From Microbacterium sp. M28 (GTDB taxonomy: Bacteria > Actinomycetota > Actinomycetes > Actinomycetales > Microbacteriaceae), in the NCBI RefSeq assembly GCF_025836995.1, contig NZ_CP107546.1, forward strand, positions 1,364,001 through 1,428,000: a DNA stretch of 64,000 nt. The letters are read 5' to 3'. The notes under the pieces were generated by a model that saw only the letters and a list, made by a program, of their open reading frames with translations, ran no database searches and was not told the origin of the DNA. Numbering within the stretch: the stretch's first letter is position 1; every line of letters begins with the position of its first letter. Shown in pieces: positions 36,942 to 44,937 of this stretch. The position numbers and the translations under genes were made by a program.

Positions 36942-37435
36942 GCAGCCGGATCGCTGTCGTACCGGGTTCTTTCGACCCGCCGACCCTTGGTCATCTCGAC
37001 GTCATCCGTCGTGCGGCGAAGCTGTACGACGAACTCCACGTCCTCGTGGTGCACAACCCGGGCAAGGAGGCGATGCTGCCGATCGCCCAGCGGCTCAGCC
37101 TGCTGGAGCAGTCGATCGCGGACGACGGCATGTCCGGCAACATCGTCGTCGGCGCGTGGAGCATGGGCCTGCTCGTCGATTACGCGCGTGACGTGAACGC
37201 CGGCGTGCTGGTCAAGGGCATCCGGTCGCAGATCGATGTGGCGTACGAGACGCCGATGGCGATCGTGAACCGGCACCTCGCCGACATCGAGACCGTCTTC
37301 CTGCTGCCGGATCCGTCGCACGCACTCGTGTCGAGCTCGCTGGTGCGTCAGGTCGCCGGTCTCGGCGGCGACGTCTCGCCGTTCGTCCCGCGCGCGGTGG
37401 CCGAGTTCCTCGACACCGGAGCGCGCGGCATCTGA
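36938..37435 (+). CDS. coaD: Phosphopantetheine adenylyltransferase
   Basis: Penultimate step of coenzyme A synthesis. 165 residues, with the nucleotidyltransferase motif [20 protein letters not shown] (T/HxGH site), [17 protein letters not shown] and the C-terminal [24 protein letters not shown] 36938 has AAGGAG six bases upstream. The gene follows recG, and the DUF177-rpmF-rnc-mutM genes come next, as in most Actinobacteria. Confidence 0.96.
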   Translation: MSSRIAVVPGSFDPPTLGHLDVIRRAAKLYDELHVLVVHNPGKEAMLPIAQRLSLLEQSIADDGMSGNIVVGAWSMGLLVDYARDVNAGVLVKGIRSQIDVAYETPMAIVNRHLADIETVFLLPDPSHALVSSSLVRQVAGLGGDVSPFVPRAVAEFLDTGARGI

Positions 37436-37452
37436 GCCGGTAGACTCGAAGA

Positions 37453-38016
37453 GTGAAATCCCGACTCAACGGACCCTTCGTGCTGCCCGTCCGCGACATC
37501 GTCCGGCATCCGGGCGAGATGCGCGAGCATGCCTTCACGGTGCCGCTGCGCGAGCAGTGGGGTGAGGGAATCGTGTCTCTGCAGGCCGGTTCCGACCTGG
37601 AGCTGGACGTGCGTCTGGAGTCCGTCCACGAGGGCATCCTGGTGTCCGGAACGGCGGACGGAACGTACGTCGGCGTGTGCGGTCGATGCCTCACAGACAT
37701 CTCTGCGCCTGTCGAAGTCGAGTTCCAGGAGCTTTTCGCGTATCCTGGTGAGGAAGAAACTGACTTCGAGGTTCAAGACGACCACGTGGATCTTGAAACT
37801 CTGGTCAGGGATGCGGCGGTTCTGTCGCTTCCATTTCAGCCGGTGTGTCAGCCGGATTGCCCGGGTCTTGACCCGATCACGGGTGAGCGACTGACCGAGA
37901 GCACCGGGGCAGAGACTGCCGCTCCCATCGATCCTCGATGGAGTGCGCTCCAACAGATCGCAGACCAGGGGGGCGCGGAAGACACCCGCGCGCCCGAGAA
38001 CACAGAAGAGAGTTAG
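37453..38016 (+). CDS. DUF177 (YceD) protein
   Basis: 187 residues, family YceD/DUF177, always found next to rpmF and thought to act in 23S rRNA or L32 accumulation. It contains CGRC near the middle and CQPDCPG toward the end, a four-cysteine set that could bind zinc. TAGACT at 37441-37446 stands six bases before GTG 37453, leaderless. rpmF starts two bases after the stop. Confidence 0.9.
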   Translation: MKSRLNGPFVLPVRDIVRHPGEMREHAFTVPLREQWGEGIVSLQAGSDLELDVRLESVHEGILVSGTADGTYVGVCGRCLTDISAPVEVEFQELFAYPGEEETDFEVQDDHVDLETLVRDAAVLSLPFQPVCQPDCPGLDPITGERLTESTGAETAAPIDPRWSALQQIADQGGAEDTRAPENTEES

Positions 38017-38018
38017 CC

Positions 38019-38228
38019 ATGGCCGGTAACCCCCCGAAGCGCAAGGTTTCCCGTTCCAACACCCGCTCGCGTCGCGCGCAGTGGAAGGCGGCGCCCATCG
38101 CGCTCGTCAAGACCGTTGAGAACGGCAAGACCGTCTACAGCCGTCCGCACCAGGCGAAGGTCGTCACCGACTCGCAGGGCACCGAGCTCTTCCTCGAGTA
38201 CAAGGGCCGCAAGGTCGCAGACGTCTGA
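38019..38228 (+). CDS. rpmF: 50S ribosomal protein L32
   Basis: 69 residues. The N-terminus [21 protein letters not shown] is clear L32. It lacks the Cys-based zinc motif of the C+ form, so it is the zinc-independent type. It starts two bases after the DUF177 stop, the usual coupling in bacteria; rnc follows 17 bases later. Confidence 0.96.
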   Translation: MAGNPPKRKVSRSNTRSRRAQWKAAPIALVKTVENGKTVYSRPHQAKVVTDSQGTELFLEYKGRKVADV

Positions 38229-38245
38229 ACCACGGTCGCACGATC

Positions 38246-38938
38246 GTGACAGAGGTCCCCGCAGGGACAGCTCTGCTCATCGCCAAGCTCAGGGTCGATA
38301 TCGACCCTGAGCTTCTGGCGTTGGCCCTGACCCACCGTTCGTACGCGTACGAGCACGGTGCGATCCCGCACAACGAGCGCCTCGAGTTCCTTGGGGACTC
38401 GGTTCTCGGGCAGGCCGTCACGGTGATGCTGTTCACGACGCATCCCGACCTGGATGAGGGCCAGCTCGCCAAACGACGCGCGAGCGTCGTCTCCACGGTC
38501 GCCCTGGCAGAGGTCGCCAGGGGCATCGGCCTCGGCGACCACCTGCTGCTCGGACGCGGCGAGGAGCAGACCGGCGGCCGCGACAAGGATTCCATCCTCG
38601 CGGACACCATGGAAGCGGTCATCGGCGCCACCTACCTGTCAGCGGGTGCGGATGCCGCGACCGGCCTCGTGCTGCGCCTGACCGAACCCCTGCTCGCCGA
38701 CCCGGAGCGCTACGGCGCCGCGATGGACCCGAAGACGAGCCTGCAGGAGCTCGCCGCGCGCGTCGGCTCGCCGCCGCCGCAGTACTCCGTTCAGTCCGAC
38801 GGACCAGACCATGACCGGCGCTTCACGGCGACGGTGGTCGTCGGCGACGTGTCGACGACGGGGGACGGCACCAGCAAGAAGACCGCAGAGATGGCCGCAG
38901 CGCTCACGGCGTGGCGGATGCTCAGCGATCGTGCCTGA
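38246..38938 (+). CDS. rnc: Ribonuclease III
   Basis: Cuts double-stranded RNA in rRNA maturation. 230 residues: RNase III signature [16 protein letters not shown] (catalytic Glu/Asp), second acidic site [12 protein letters not shown], then a dsRNA-binding domain ([40 protein letters not shown]). The start is GTG 38246. Its stop lies eight bases inside mutM. Confidence 0.96.
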   Translation: MTEVPAGTALLIAKLRVDIDPELLALALTHRSYAYEHGAIPHNERLEFLGDSVLGQAVTVMLFTTHPDLDEGQLAKRRASVVSTVALAEVARGIGLGDHLLLGRGEEQTGGRDKDSILADTMEAVIGATYLSAGADAATGLVLRLTEPLLADPERYGAAMDPKTSLQELAARVGSPPPQYSVQSDGPDHDRRFTATVVVGDVSTTGDGTSKKTAEMAAALTAWRMLSDRA

Positions 38939-39803
38939 GCTCCCCGAAGTCGAGGTCGTGCGTGCCGGGCTCGCGCCGGCGGTCATCGGCGCCGTCATCG
39001 GCTCGGTCGCCGTCTTCGACGAGCGATCGCTGACGCGGCATCCGGCCGGCGCCGCCGATTTCGCAGGACTCCTCGAAGGCGCGACGATCGCCGGAGCCGA
39101 GCGACGAGGCAAGTTCCTCTGGATGCCGTTGGTCGGCGCGGATCGCGCGCTGACGGCGCACCTCGGGATGAGCGGGCAGATGCTGCTGCGCGCACCGGAT
39201 GCTCCGGCGGAACGGCACGAGCGCATCCGCCTCGGCATCCACCACCCGGCGCACGGGGACCTCGCGGTCGTCTTCGCCGACCAGCGGACCTTCGGTTCTC
39301 TCGCCGTCGACGCACTGGTGCCGGACGGCGTCGATCTCGTGCCGAGCCAGGTCCGCCACATCGCGCGCGATGCGCTGGATCCCGCCTTCGACGATGCCGC
39401 GTTCATCGTGGCGGTTCGCCGCCGATCGAGCGCGATCAAGCGCATCCTGCTGGACCAGACGCTGATCAGTGGCATCGGCAACATCTACGCGGACGAGTCG
39501 CTGTGGGCCGCGCGCATCCACCCGGAGACCGAAGGACGAGCGCTGTCCGTGCAGGCGCTGCGCCGACTGCTCGCCGAAGTGCGTCTCGTGCTCGAGAAGG
39601 CTCTGGCCGAGGGCGGCACGAGCTTCGACGCGCAGTACGTGAATGTCAACGGCCAGGCGGGGTACTTCGCGCACTCGCTCAACGCGTACGGACGGGGCGG
39701 TCAGCCGTGCCCTCGGTGCGGAGGGGCGATCCGCCGCGAGGCGTTCATGAACCGCTCCAGCCATTACTGCCCGCGGTGCCAGCGCCGCCGAGCGGCCGTC
39801 TGA
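38931..39803 (+). CDS. mutM: Formamidopyrimidine-DNA glycosylase
   Basis: Removes oxidised purines. 290 residues. After Met removal the catalytic N-terminus PELPEVEVV supplies Pro1 and Glu2; GKFLW has the conserved Lys; the helix-two-turn-helix is [15 protein letters not shown]; the zinc finger is CPRCGG and CPRCQRR with 16 residues between. GTG 38931 overlaps rnc by eight bases, and the frame upstream shows no similarity. Confidence 0.97.
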   Translation: MPELPEVEVVRAGLAPAVIGAVIGSVAVFDERSLTRHPAGAADFAGLLEGATIAGAERRGKFLWMPLVGADRALTAHLGMSGQMLLRAPDAPAERHERIRLGIHHPAHGDLAVVFADQRTFGSLAVDALVPDGVDLVPSQVRHIARDALDPAFDDAAFIVAVRRRSSAIKRILLDQTLISGIGNIYADESLWAARIHPETEGRALSVQALRRLLAEVRLVLEKALAEGGTSFDAQYVNVNGQAGYFAHSLNAYGRGGQPCPRCGGAIRREAFMNRSSHYCPRCQRRRAAV

Positions 39804-39820
39804 CACCACGGGCCACGCCA

Positions 39821-41140
39821 TCAGGCCTCGATGAAGCTCCGTTCCAGGATCGGTCGCGTCACGCGGGTGCTGGCCCACACCAGGGCGATCCCGGCCGCGA
39901 TGACGACGGCGATCGTGGCGAGGGACAGCGGGGCGACGATCAGGGCGATCCCGATCAGCGGGAAGATCAGCACCGCTGCGCACAGGGCGGCGCCGAGCGT
40001 CGTCAGAAGCAGCGGAGACATGACCGCGCGGCGACGGGCCGTGTCGAGCGTCCGCAGCGGCATCCCGAGCCGGTGCAGGCTCCGGTGCAGGTCCCGCTGG
40101 TCCAGGATCTCGGCCGCCTGGTTGACTCCGACGGATGCCGCGACCATGAGGAACGACCCGATGAGGGTGATGATCAATCCGGTGCGGATGTCGACGACCA
40201 GCGCGAGATCCGCCGGGTTCGATGAGGCGCCCATGGTGTCCATGACGGCGACACCGCTGCCGGCGAAGACGGCCATGAAGCTCGCCATCGCGATGCCGCT
40301 GACCTGACGCCACGCGGTCTTGGGGGATTCGAGGACGAGACGTGCGGACAGCAGCCGCTCCGCACTCTCCGCCCGGCGCAGCTGTCGCCGGGCCTGCACC
40401 GAGACCGCCCACGGGCCGATCAGGTTCAGCACTGCGAGGCCCACGGCGAAGATGCCGGCGACGACGATGATCGTGACGATGAATCCACCCAGGCCGGGGA
40501 ACACCTGCATGGCGACGAACGCCGCGGCGATGATGAGCAGTGCGCCGACGGCGCGCATCCAGTGCGCCTTCGGCACGTCGGTGCGCATGCGGACGCCGAG
40601 CGGCGAGATGACGACCCGGCGCAGTCCGATCGCCGCGCTGATCGCGGCGAGCAGCAGCACGCCGAGGAACACCAGCGCGACCGTGTCGACCGGCAGCAGG
40701 ACTCCCGCCCAGCCGAGCGGCTCGCCGCGGAAGGAGATGAGCCCGATCGCAGGCGAGAGCGCGAGATAGCCGACGACACCGACGGCGGCGCCGACTGCGG
40801 CGACGGCGACCGATTCGATCACGGTGGCGACGACGACGCCGGCGGGGGAGACGCCGAGCAGCCGCAGGGTCGAGAGCCGCTCGTCGCGCCGGCGCGCCGA
40901 GAGGCGGGCCGCCGCGCCGCCGAGACCGGCGAGCGGCACCACGAGGAGCACGAGAGCGATCGCCGCGAGGCCCTGATAGAGGAAGCCGTCCGGATCCGTC
41001 CAGGTCCAGAACGTCTGCGCACCGCCGATGACGGTCAGCACGAGGGTCGTCACGATGCCGAATGCGACGATGGGCAGTCCGACGACGGCTCCCGCTCCGC
41101 GCGATGGGCGCAGCAGCAGAGCCAGCACGCGCGGGTTCAC
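39821..41140 (-). CDS. ABC transporter permease (FtsX/MacB-like)
   Basis: 439 residues with about ten membrane segments, the two FtsX-like halves each carrying four or so, e.g. GLGGAAARLSARRRDERLST and the second VAASVGVNQAAEILDQRDL. Large external MacB-type domain is not evident, so it may be a two-FtsX exporter similar to BceB-type lantibiotic or peptide systems. GTG 41140 overlaps the ATPase stop (GTGA). The substrate is unknown. Confidence 0.85.
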   Translation of the reverse strand: MNPRVLALLLRPSRGAGAVVGLPIVAFGIVTTLVLTVIGGAQTFWTWTDPDGFLYQGLAAIALVLLVVPLAGLGGAAARLSARRRDERLSTLRLLGVSPAGVVVATVIESVAVAAVGAAVGVVGYLALSPAIGLISFRGEPLGWAGVLLPVDTVALVFLGVLLLAAISAAIGLRRVVISPLGVRMRTDVPKAHWMRAVGALLIIAAAFVAMQVFPGLGGFIVTIIVVAGIFAVGLAVLNLIGPWAVSVQARRQLRRAESAERLLSARLVLESPKTAWRQVSGIAMASFMAVFAGSGVAVMDTMGASSNPADLALVVDIRTGLIITLIGSFLMVAASVGVNQAAEILDQRDLHRSLHRLGMPLRTLDTARRRAVMSPLLLTTLGAALCAAVLIFPLIGIALIVAPLSLATIAVVIAAGIALVWASTRVTRPILERSFIEA

Positions 41141-41832
41141 GCGGCCACCTCCGTCGGGATGATCCGACCGTCGCGGACGTGCACGACGCGCGAGCACCGC
41201 TGCGCCACGGACGAGTCGTGGGTCACGACGACGAGCGTCCGTCCCTGCCCCGTGGTCGACCACAGCAGTGCGTCCATGACCTCGGACGAGGTCTGCGAGT
41301 CGAGCGCTCCCGTCGGCTCGTCCGCGAAGACGACCTCCGCGCCGGTCACCTGTGCGCGTGCGATCGCCACGCGCTGCGCCTGGCCACCGGACAGTTCCCC
41401 GATGCGGCGCTGCTCCATGCCGGCGAGCCCGAGCGAGGCCAACCAGCCCGCGGCGTGCTCTTCGGCAGCGCGCCGGGGCGTCCCATTGATCATGAGGGCG
41501 AGGGCGACGTTCTCGATCGCCGTGAGCTCGGGGATCAGCAGCCCCTGCTGGAAGACGAAGCCGAACGATTCGCGCCGCAGTCGCGAGCGCTCGCCTTCTC
41601 CGAGGCCCGTCACGTCGACGGTGGCTCCGGATGCCGCGGCGAACGCGACACGGCCGGAGTCCGGAACGGTGATGCCGGCGAGCACGTGCAGCAGCGTCGT
41701 CTTGCCTGAACCGGAAGCGCCCATGATCGCGACGGACTCCCCGCGCGCGACGGCGAGGTCGACCCCCGCGAGGGCACGGGTGGTGCCGAAGGACTTGTGC
41801 AGGGCGTGAGCGGTGAGGACAGGAGCATTCAT
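41137..41832 (-). CDS. ABC transporter ATP-binding protein (LolD/MacB type)
   Basis: 231 residues. Walker A GASGSGKTT, Q-loop FVFQQGLLIPELTA, signature LSGGQAQRVAIARA, Walker B VVFADEPTGALDS and the H-loop VVTHDSS. This is the class that drives FtsX-fold permeases, matching the overlapping downstream gene. ATG 41832 is chosen; in-frame codons up to GTG 41865 are less family-like. Confidence 0.9.
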   Translation of the reverse strand: MNAPVLTAHALHKSFGTTRALAGVDLAVARGESVAIMGASGSGKTTLLHVLAGITVPDSGRVAFAAASGATVDVTGLGEGERSRLRRESFGFVFQQGLLIPELTAIENVALALMINGTPRRAAEEHAAGWLASLGLAGMEQRRIGELSGGQAQRVAIARAQVTGAEVVFADEPTGALDSQTSSEVMDALLWSTTGQGRTLVVVTHDSSVAQRCSRVVHVRDGRIIPTEVAA

Positions 41833-41930
41833 GTCTTCAGCCTCGTCGACCGCGACACCCGGCACATCGGTCCCGCGATGCAGTTCCGTCGGTGCGGGTC
41901 ATCCGGAAGGATGATCCGCACCGACGGCGG

Positions 41931-43004
41931 TCAGGCCAGTTTCTTCTGCCACGCGCCGGCATACGACACCGGCACGAATCCGATCTGCTCGTTGATGTCG
42001 AGCATCGGACGGTTCTCCTCGGCGTTGAACGTCGACACCCGCGGTGAGCGCGGGGCGACGTCGCGCCACCGCAGCAGGTTCGCGCATTTGACGAGCATTC
42101 CGAGCCGGTGTCCGCGGTGCTCACGCAGTACGAGGGTGCAGAACTGATGAGTGACCTCGCCGCGGTCTGCGCCGATGACCAGCTCGTTGAAGGCGGCGAG
42201 GCGACCGGTCGGCACGTGCTGGGCTGCCGCGACGGACATCGTCTGACCGCCCTCGATCAGTCGCGCCTCACGGCGCTCCACGCGCGCGGCATCCCAGATC
42301 TCCTCATCGATCTCCAGGGCCCCGGCCGGCACGTCCGTCGACATCCGGGAGAGCGCCCAGGCGTAGTCGTCCTTCAGCTCGGCGGGCGTCGGGATGGTCC
42401 ACTCGACGAGCCGATAGTCCGATCCGGCGGCGCTCAGCGACGCCTCGAGCGCGGCGTGGACGCCGTCCATGGGACCCTGCAGATCGAAGGCGCTGTTGCG
42501 TTCGACCTGCTCGAGCGTGAACCCGGCACGGGCGAGCAGCCCGGACAGGGCGGTGTCGGCGACGGCGCCCCACCCCGTCGCAGGCGCGATCGTCGGCGAC
42601 GGGGCCTGGCCGGGGTGGAGCGTCCAGGTCTGCATGACCCGTCGCCCGAGCGTTCGGGTCTCCTCCTCGGCGCGCGCGAGCAGGGCGTTCTCGAGCCCGC
42701 GGCCCCAGTTCTCCGGCAGCACCATGAGGTCGAACTGCGTGCTCGTGGGTTCCGCCGTCGCGTGACCGACGATGACGCACCCGACCACGACGCCCGACTC
42801 CCGGACGACGAAGACGCGCTGGATCTCGTCGGCCGTGTCCCGCAGGCCCGCCAGGAGCTCGGCGGGCGTCTGGGAGAGGTCATCGGTTCCCGCATCGCTG
42901 CGGCACACGGCGTTGTTCAGCTCGACGACCGCGAGGAAGTCCGCCGCGTCGTCGGCATCCGGCGTCGCCGGAAGCGCGAGCTCTTCGATCAGGAGAGTGT
43001 TCAT
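41931..43004 (-). CDS. Two-domain GNAT acetyltransferase, second of a tandem pair
   Basis: 357 residues with two GNAT modules. The C-terminal one keeps the acetyl-CoA loop LREHRGHRLGMLVK and the family tail TFNAEENRPMLDINEQIGFVPV; the N-terminal one (VLPENWGRGLENALLARAE) is weaker. The closest visible relative is the neighbouring gene, with much higher similarity in the C-terminal half. It starts within the upstream stop (ATGA at 43001-43004), so the two are co-translated. The acceptor is unknown; antibiotic modification should not be assumed. Confidence 0.88.
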   Translation of the reverse strand: MNTLLIEELALPATPDADDAADFLAVVELNNAVCRSDAGTDDLSQTPAELLAGLRDTADEIQRVFVVRESGVVVGCVIVGHATAEPTSTQFDLMVLPENWGRGLENALLARAEEETRTLGRRVMQTWTLHPGQAPSPTIAPATGWGAVADTALSGLLARAGFTLEQVERNSAFDLQGPMDGVHAALEASLSAAGSDYRLVEWTIPTPAELKDDYAWALSRMSTDVPAGALEIDEEIWDAARVERREARLIEGGQTMSVAAAQHVPTGRLAAFNELVIGADRGEVTHQFCTLVLREHRGHRLGMLVKCANLLRWRDVAPRSPRVSTFNAEENRPMLDINEQIGFVPVSYAGAWQKKLA

Positions 43005-44095
43005 GTCAGGTCCTTCTTCCAGGCGCCCTCGTAAGCGAAGGCCGCGAAGCCGATCTGCTCGTTGATCGAGAGCATCGGCCGATTCTCTTCCGCGTTGTAC
43101 GTGATGACCCGTGCGGATGCCGGGTACTGCTCGTGCCAGGCGAGAAGCCCGGCGGTCTTCACCAGCATCCCCAGGCGATGCCCACGATGATCCGCGAGTA
43201 CCAGGGTGTCGTACTGGTGCGTGACGGACGCGGCGTCCGATCCGATGGCCAGTTCGTTGAAGGCGCAGAGTTCGCCGGTGTCGATGTGCTGCGCGGCGGT
43301 CACCTGCATGGACCAGCCCCGTTGGGCGATTCGCTCGTCCTGGCGGGCGACGCGGGCGGCGTCCCAGGCCTCCTCGGGGGTGCCGAGTTCGGCATCGGGG
43401 ACGTCGGTGGACATGCGGGACTTCATCCAGGCGTATCCGTCGATGCGCTCCGCCGGGGTGGGGAGCATCCAGCGCACGATGCGGTAGTCGGACGCGTGTG
43501 CCGCGGCCTCGTCATAGAGCGTCCTCAGGCGATCCGTCGACTCGTCGGTCCACGTGAATTCGCTGGCGCGTTCGACCTGTTCGAGGCGGAAGCCGTTGCG
43601 GGTGAGGAAGCGGGCGGATCGATCCGCAGGCACGGCGCCGAAGCCTGTCGGCGAAGCGAGAGGCTCTACCTCGGAGCCGTCTTCATGATGTTCTTCCCAG
43701 TGCAGGAGCCTGCGCACACCCGACTCACGGGCGACCGACTCGACATGCTCGTACAGCGCTCGCCCGATGCCGCGGCCCTGCGCCTCGCGGAGGATCGCCA
43801 CGACGACCAGAGCCGTCTCTCCCGCATCGTCCTGCGAGATGTCGAGGGCGGCGCACCCGAGCATCCGGCCGTCTGCAGCGACGTACCACTGCCGACGCGT
43901 GCGGTCCGGCGTGCTGTAGAGCATCGGGAGCAGGGCCTCGGCCGGGAGGACGTCGTCATCTCGGCCGGTGCTCTCGACGATCGTGGCGTTGCGGACCTGC
44001 GCGTACTCGCGCACCAGCGGAGTGGGGGCTGCGCCCGCTCGTGCCGGGAGCACGAGCGGGTGCAGCGATGCGGTGTCGGTGAGCGCGATGCCCAT
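43001..44095 (-). CDS. Two-domain GNAT acetyltransferase, first of a tandem pair
   Basis: 364 residues. N-terminal GNAT loop REAQGRGIGRALYEHVES fits Q/RxxGxG/A well; the C-terminal loop is LADHRGHRLGMLVK, followed by TYNAEENRPMLSINEQIGFAAF. Both acetyl-CoA sites thus look usable here, in contrast to its downstream copy whose first loop is altered. ATG 44095 is preceded by GAGGAG. It follows a 91-residue protein by 15 bases. Confidence 0.88.
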   Translation of the reverse strand: MGIALTDTASLHPLVLPARAGAAPTPLVREYAQVRNATIVESTGRDDDVLPAEALLPMLYSTPDRTRRQWYVAADGRMLGCAALDISQDDAGETALVVVAILREAQGRGIGRALYEHVESVARESGVRRLLHWEEHHEDGSEVEPLASPTGFGAVPADRSARFLTRNGFRLEQVERASEFTWTDESTDRLRTLYDEAAAHASDYRIVRWMLPTPAERIDGYAWMKSRMSTDVPDAELGTPEEAWDAARVARQDERIAQRGWSMQVTAAQHIDTGELCAFNELAIGSDAASVTHQYDTLVLADHRGHRLGMLVKTAGLLAWHEQYPASARVITYNAEENRPMLSINEQIGFAAFAYEGAWKKDLT

Positions 44096-44110
44096 GGTGA
44101 TCTCCTCAGA

Positions 44111-44386
44111 TCAGCGCAGCTGGTGCTGCAGATCGAATGCGAGCAGAGCAAGTGCTTCGCGCTGTGTGAGCCGCGGAGCGCCGGGGAAGAAGGACGGGAC
44201 GTCCACTTCCGCCGGGATGCTCTGGCGACGCTGGGTCCGCAGGAGCAGCCAGAGGCCGATCCGGAGGGACAGCCGGTCTGCCAGAGCGAGCTCGCTGCGG
44301 TCGACCGGGACGGGAATCTCCAGGATCTCGCGATCCTGGGTACAGGGCGGATGTGCGGTGCTGCGGTGCAGCTGTGCGATGGTCAC
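44111..44386 (-). CDS. Small protein of unknown function leading the GNAT operon
   Basis: 91 residues, GTG start 44386 with GGAG six bases upstream. The centre, ELALADRLSLRIGLWLLLRT, is an amphipathic or weakly membrane-binding helix, flanked by charged ends. I recall small actinobacterial proteins with a similar RLSLRIGLWLLLR core but know no function. It is 15 bases from the first GNAT gene and surely in the same transcript. Confidence 0.68.
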   Translation of the reverse strand: MTIAQLHRSTAHPPCTQDREILEIPVPVDRSELALADRLSLRIGLWLLLRTQRRQSIPAEVDVPSFFPGAPRLTQREALALLAFDLQHQLR

Positions 44387-44621
44387 TTCGAACTCCAGTG
44401 AAGGTTGTGATGGTGGTGGAAGGTGCCCGAGCGCTGTGCCGGGTCGCCGAGACGGTCCGGCAGGCACGGAGGGCGGAGGAAGCCGGTGAACGGGAGGCTA
44501 CGAAGGCAGACGCCCGATGCGGCGGGAGAGGACGGCCGTGACGCGGAAGGTCAGAGGGACGTGGCGCGCGGACTGCGGCGGAGAAGGGCCCAAGAAGGGC
44601 CGGCGATCTCAGGCTGCGGTT
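44387..44621 (-). other. Gap between the 36-residue peptide and the 91-residue protein
   Basis: About 235 bp with no convincing gene on either strand. It holds a small minus-strand hairpin GGCCC-ttctt-GGGCC (44601-44587), twenty bases past the peptide stop and followed by CTTCTCC, which could be a weak terminator or attenuator. Confidence 0.5.
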
Positions 44622-44732
44622 CTACGAGAGCGCGATGCGGAAGCCGAGGGAGGCGGTTACCGAATGCGCTGGACGCGGCGCCCCGAAGGCGCGCGTATCG
44701 AGGCCTGTGGCCTGTGCGATGAGCTTGATCAT
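44622..44732 (-). CDS. 36-residue peptide with strong ribosome-binding site
   Basis: ATG 44732 is preceded by AAAGGAGG at ideal spacing, and a good promoter lies 40 bases further upstream. The peptide starts MIKLIAQATGLDTRAFGAPR and ends ASLGFRIALS; it is mildly basic with no clear membrane span. It may be a leader peptide for the GNAT operon or an independent small protein. No family is recognised. Confidence 0.58.
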   Translation of the reverse strand: MIKLIAQATGLDTRAFGAPRPAHSVTASLGFRIALS

Positions 44733-44770
44733 GATCGGTAACCTCCTTTCGTGTGACGTTCCGGAGTGCA

Positions 44771-44799
44771 ACGGTAGCGAAGCGGACGGAACGCGTCAA
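44771..44799 (-). promoter_or_regulatory. Promoter of the peptide-GNAT operon
   Basis: On the minus strand TTGACG (44799-44794), exactly 17 bp, and TACCGT (44776-44771). It is the best -35/-10 pair I see in the window and points toward the small peptide and the two GNAT genes. Confidence 0.65.
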
Positions 44800-44898
44800 G
44801 CATTCTCTCAGGTAGACGGCGTGTCGCGTGCTCGTCGAATCGTCGTTCTGCCGTGTGGGATGCCGGTTCTGCCGCGGAATTCCGGTAGCGTTGCCGCC

Positions 44899-44937
44899 GT
44901 GATTCTCCCCGGACGACTGGTGCCCGCATGCATCTGA
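44899..44937 (+). CDS. 12-residue leaderless upstream frame overlapping the smc start
   Basis: TAGCGT (44886-44891) is followed after seven bases by GTG 44899, which opens a 12-codon frame ending TGA 44935-44937, just past the smc ATG at 44928. smc itself lacks a ribosome-binding site, so its translation may depend on ribosomes terminating here. The arrangement parallels that at coaD. Confidence 0.42.
   Translation: MILPGRLVPACI

Noticed and set aside
41931..44095. Aminoglycoside-resistance acetyltransferases
   Set aside because: GNAT fold is clear but nothing in the sequence points to antibiotic substrates, and the double-domain family is widespread in antibiotic-sensitive Actinobacteria.
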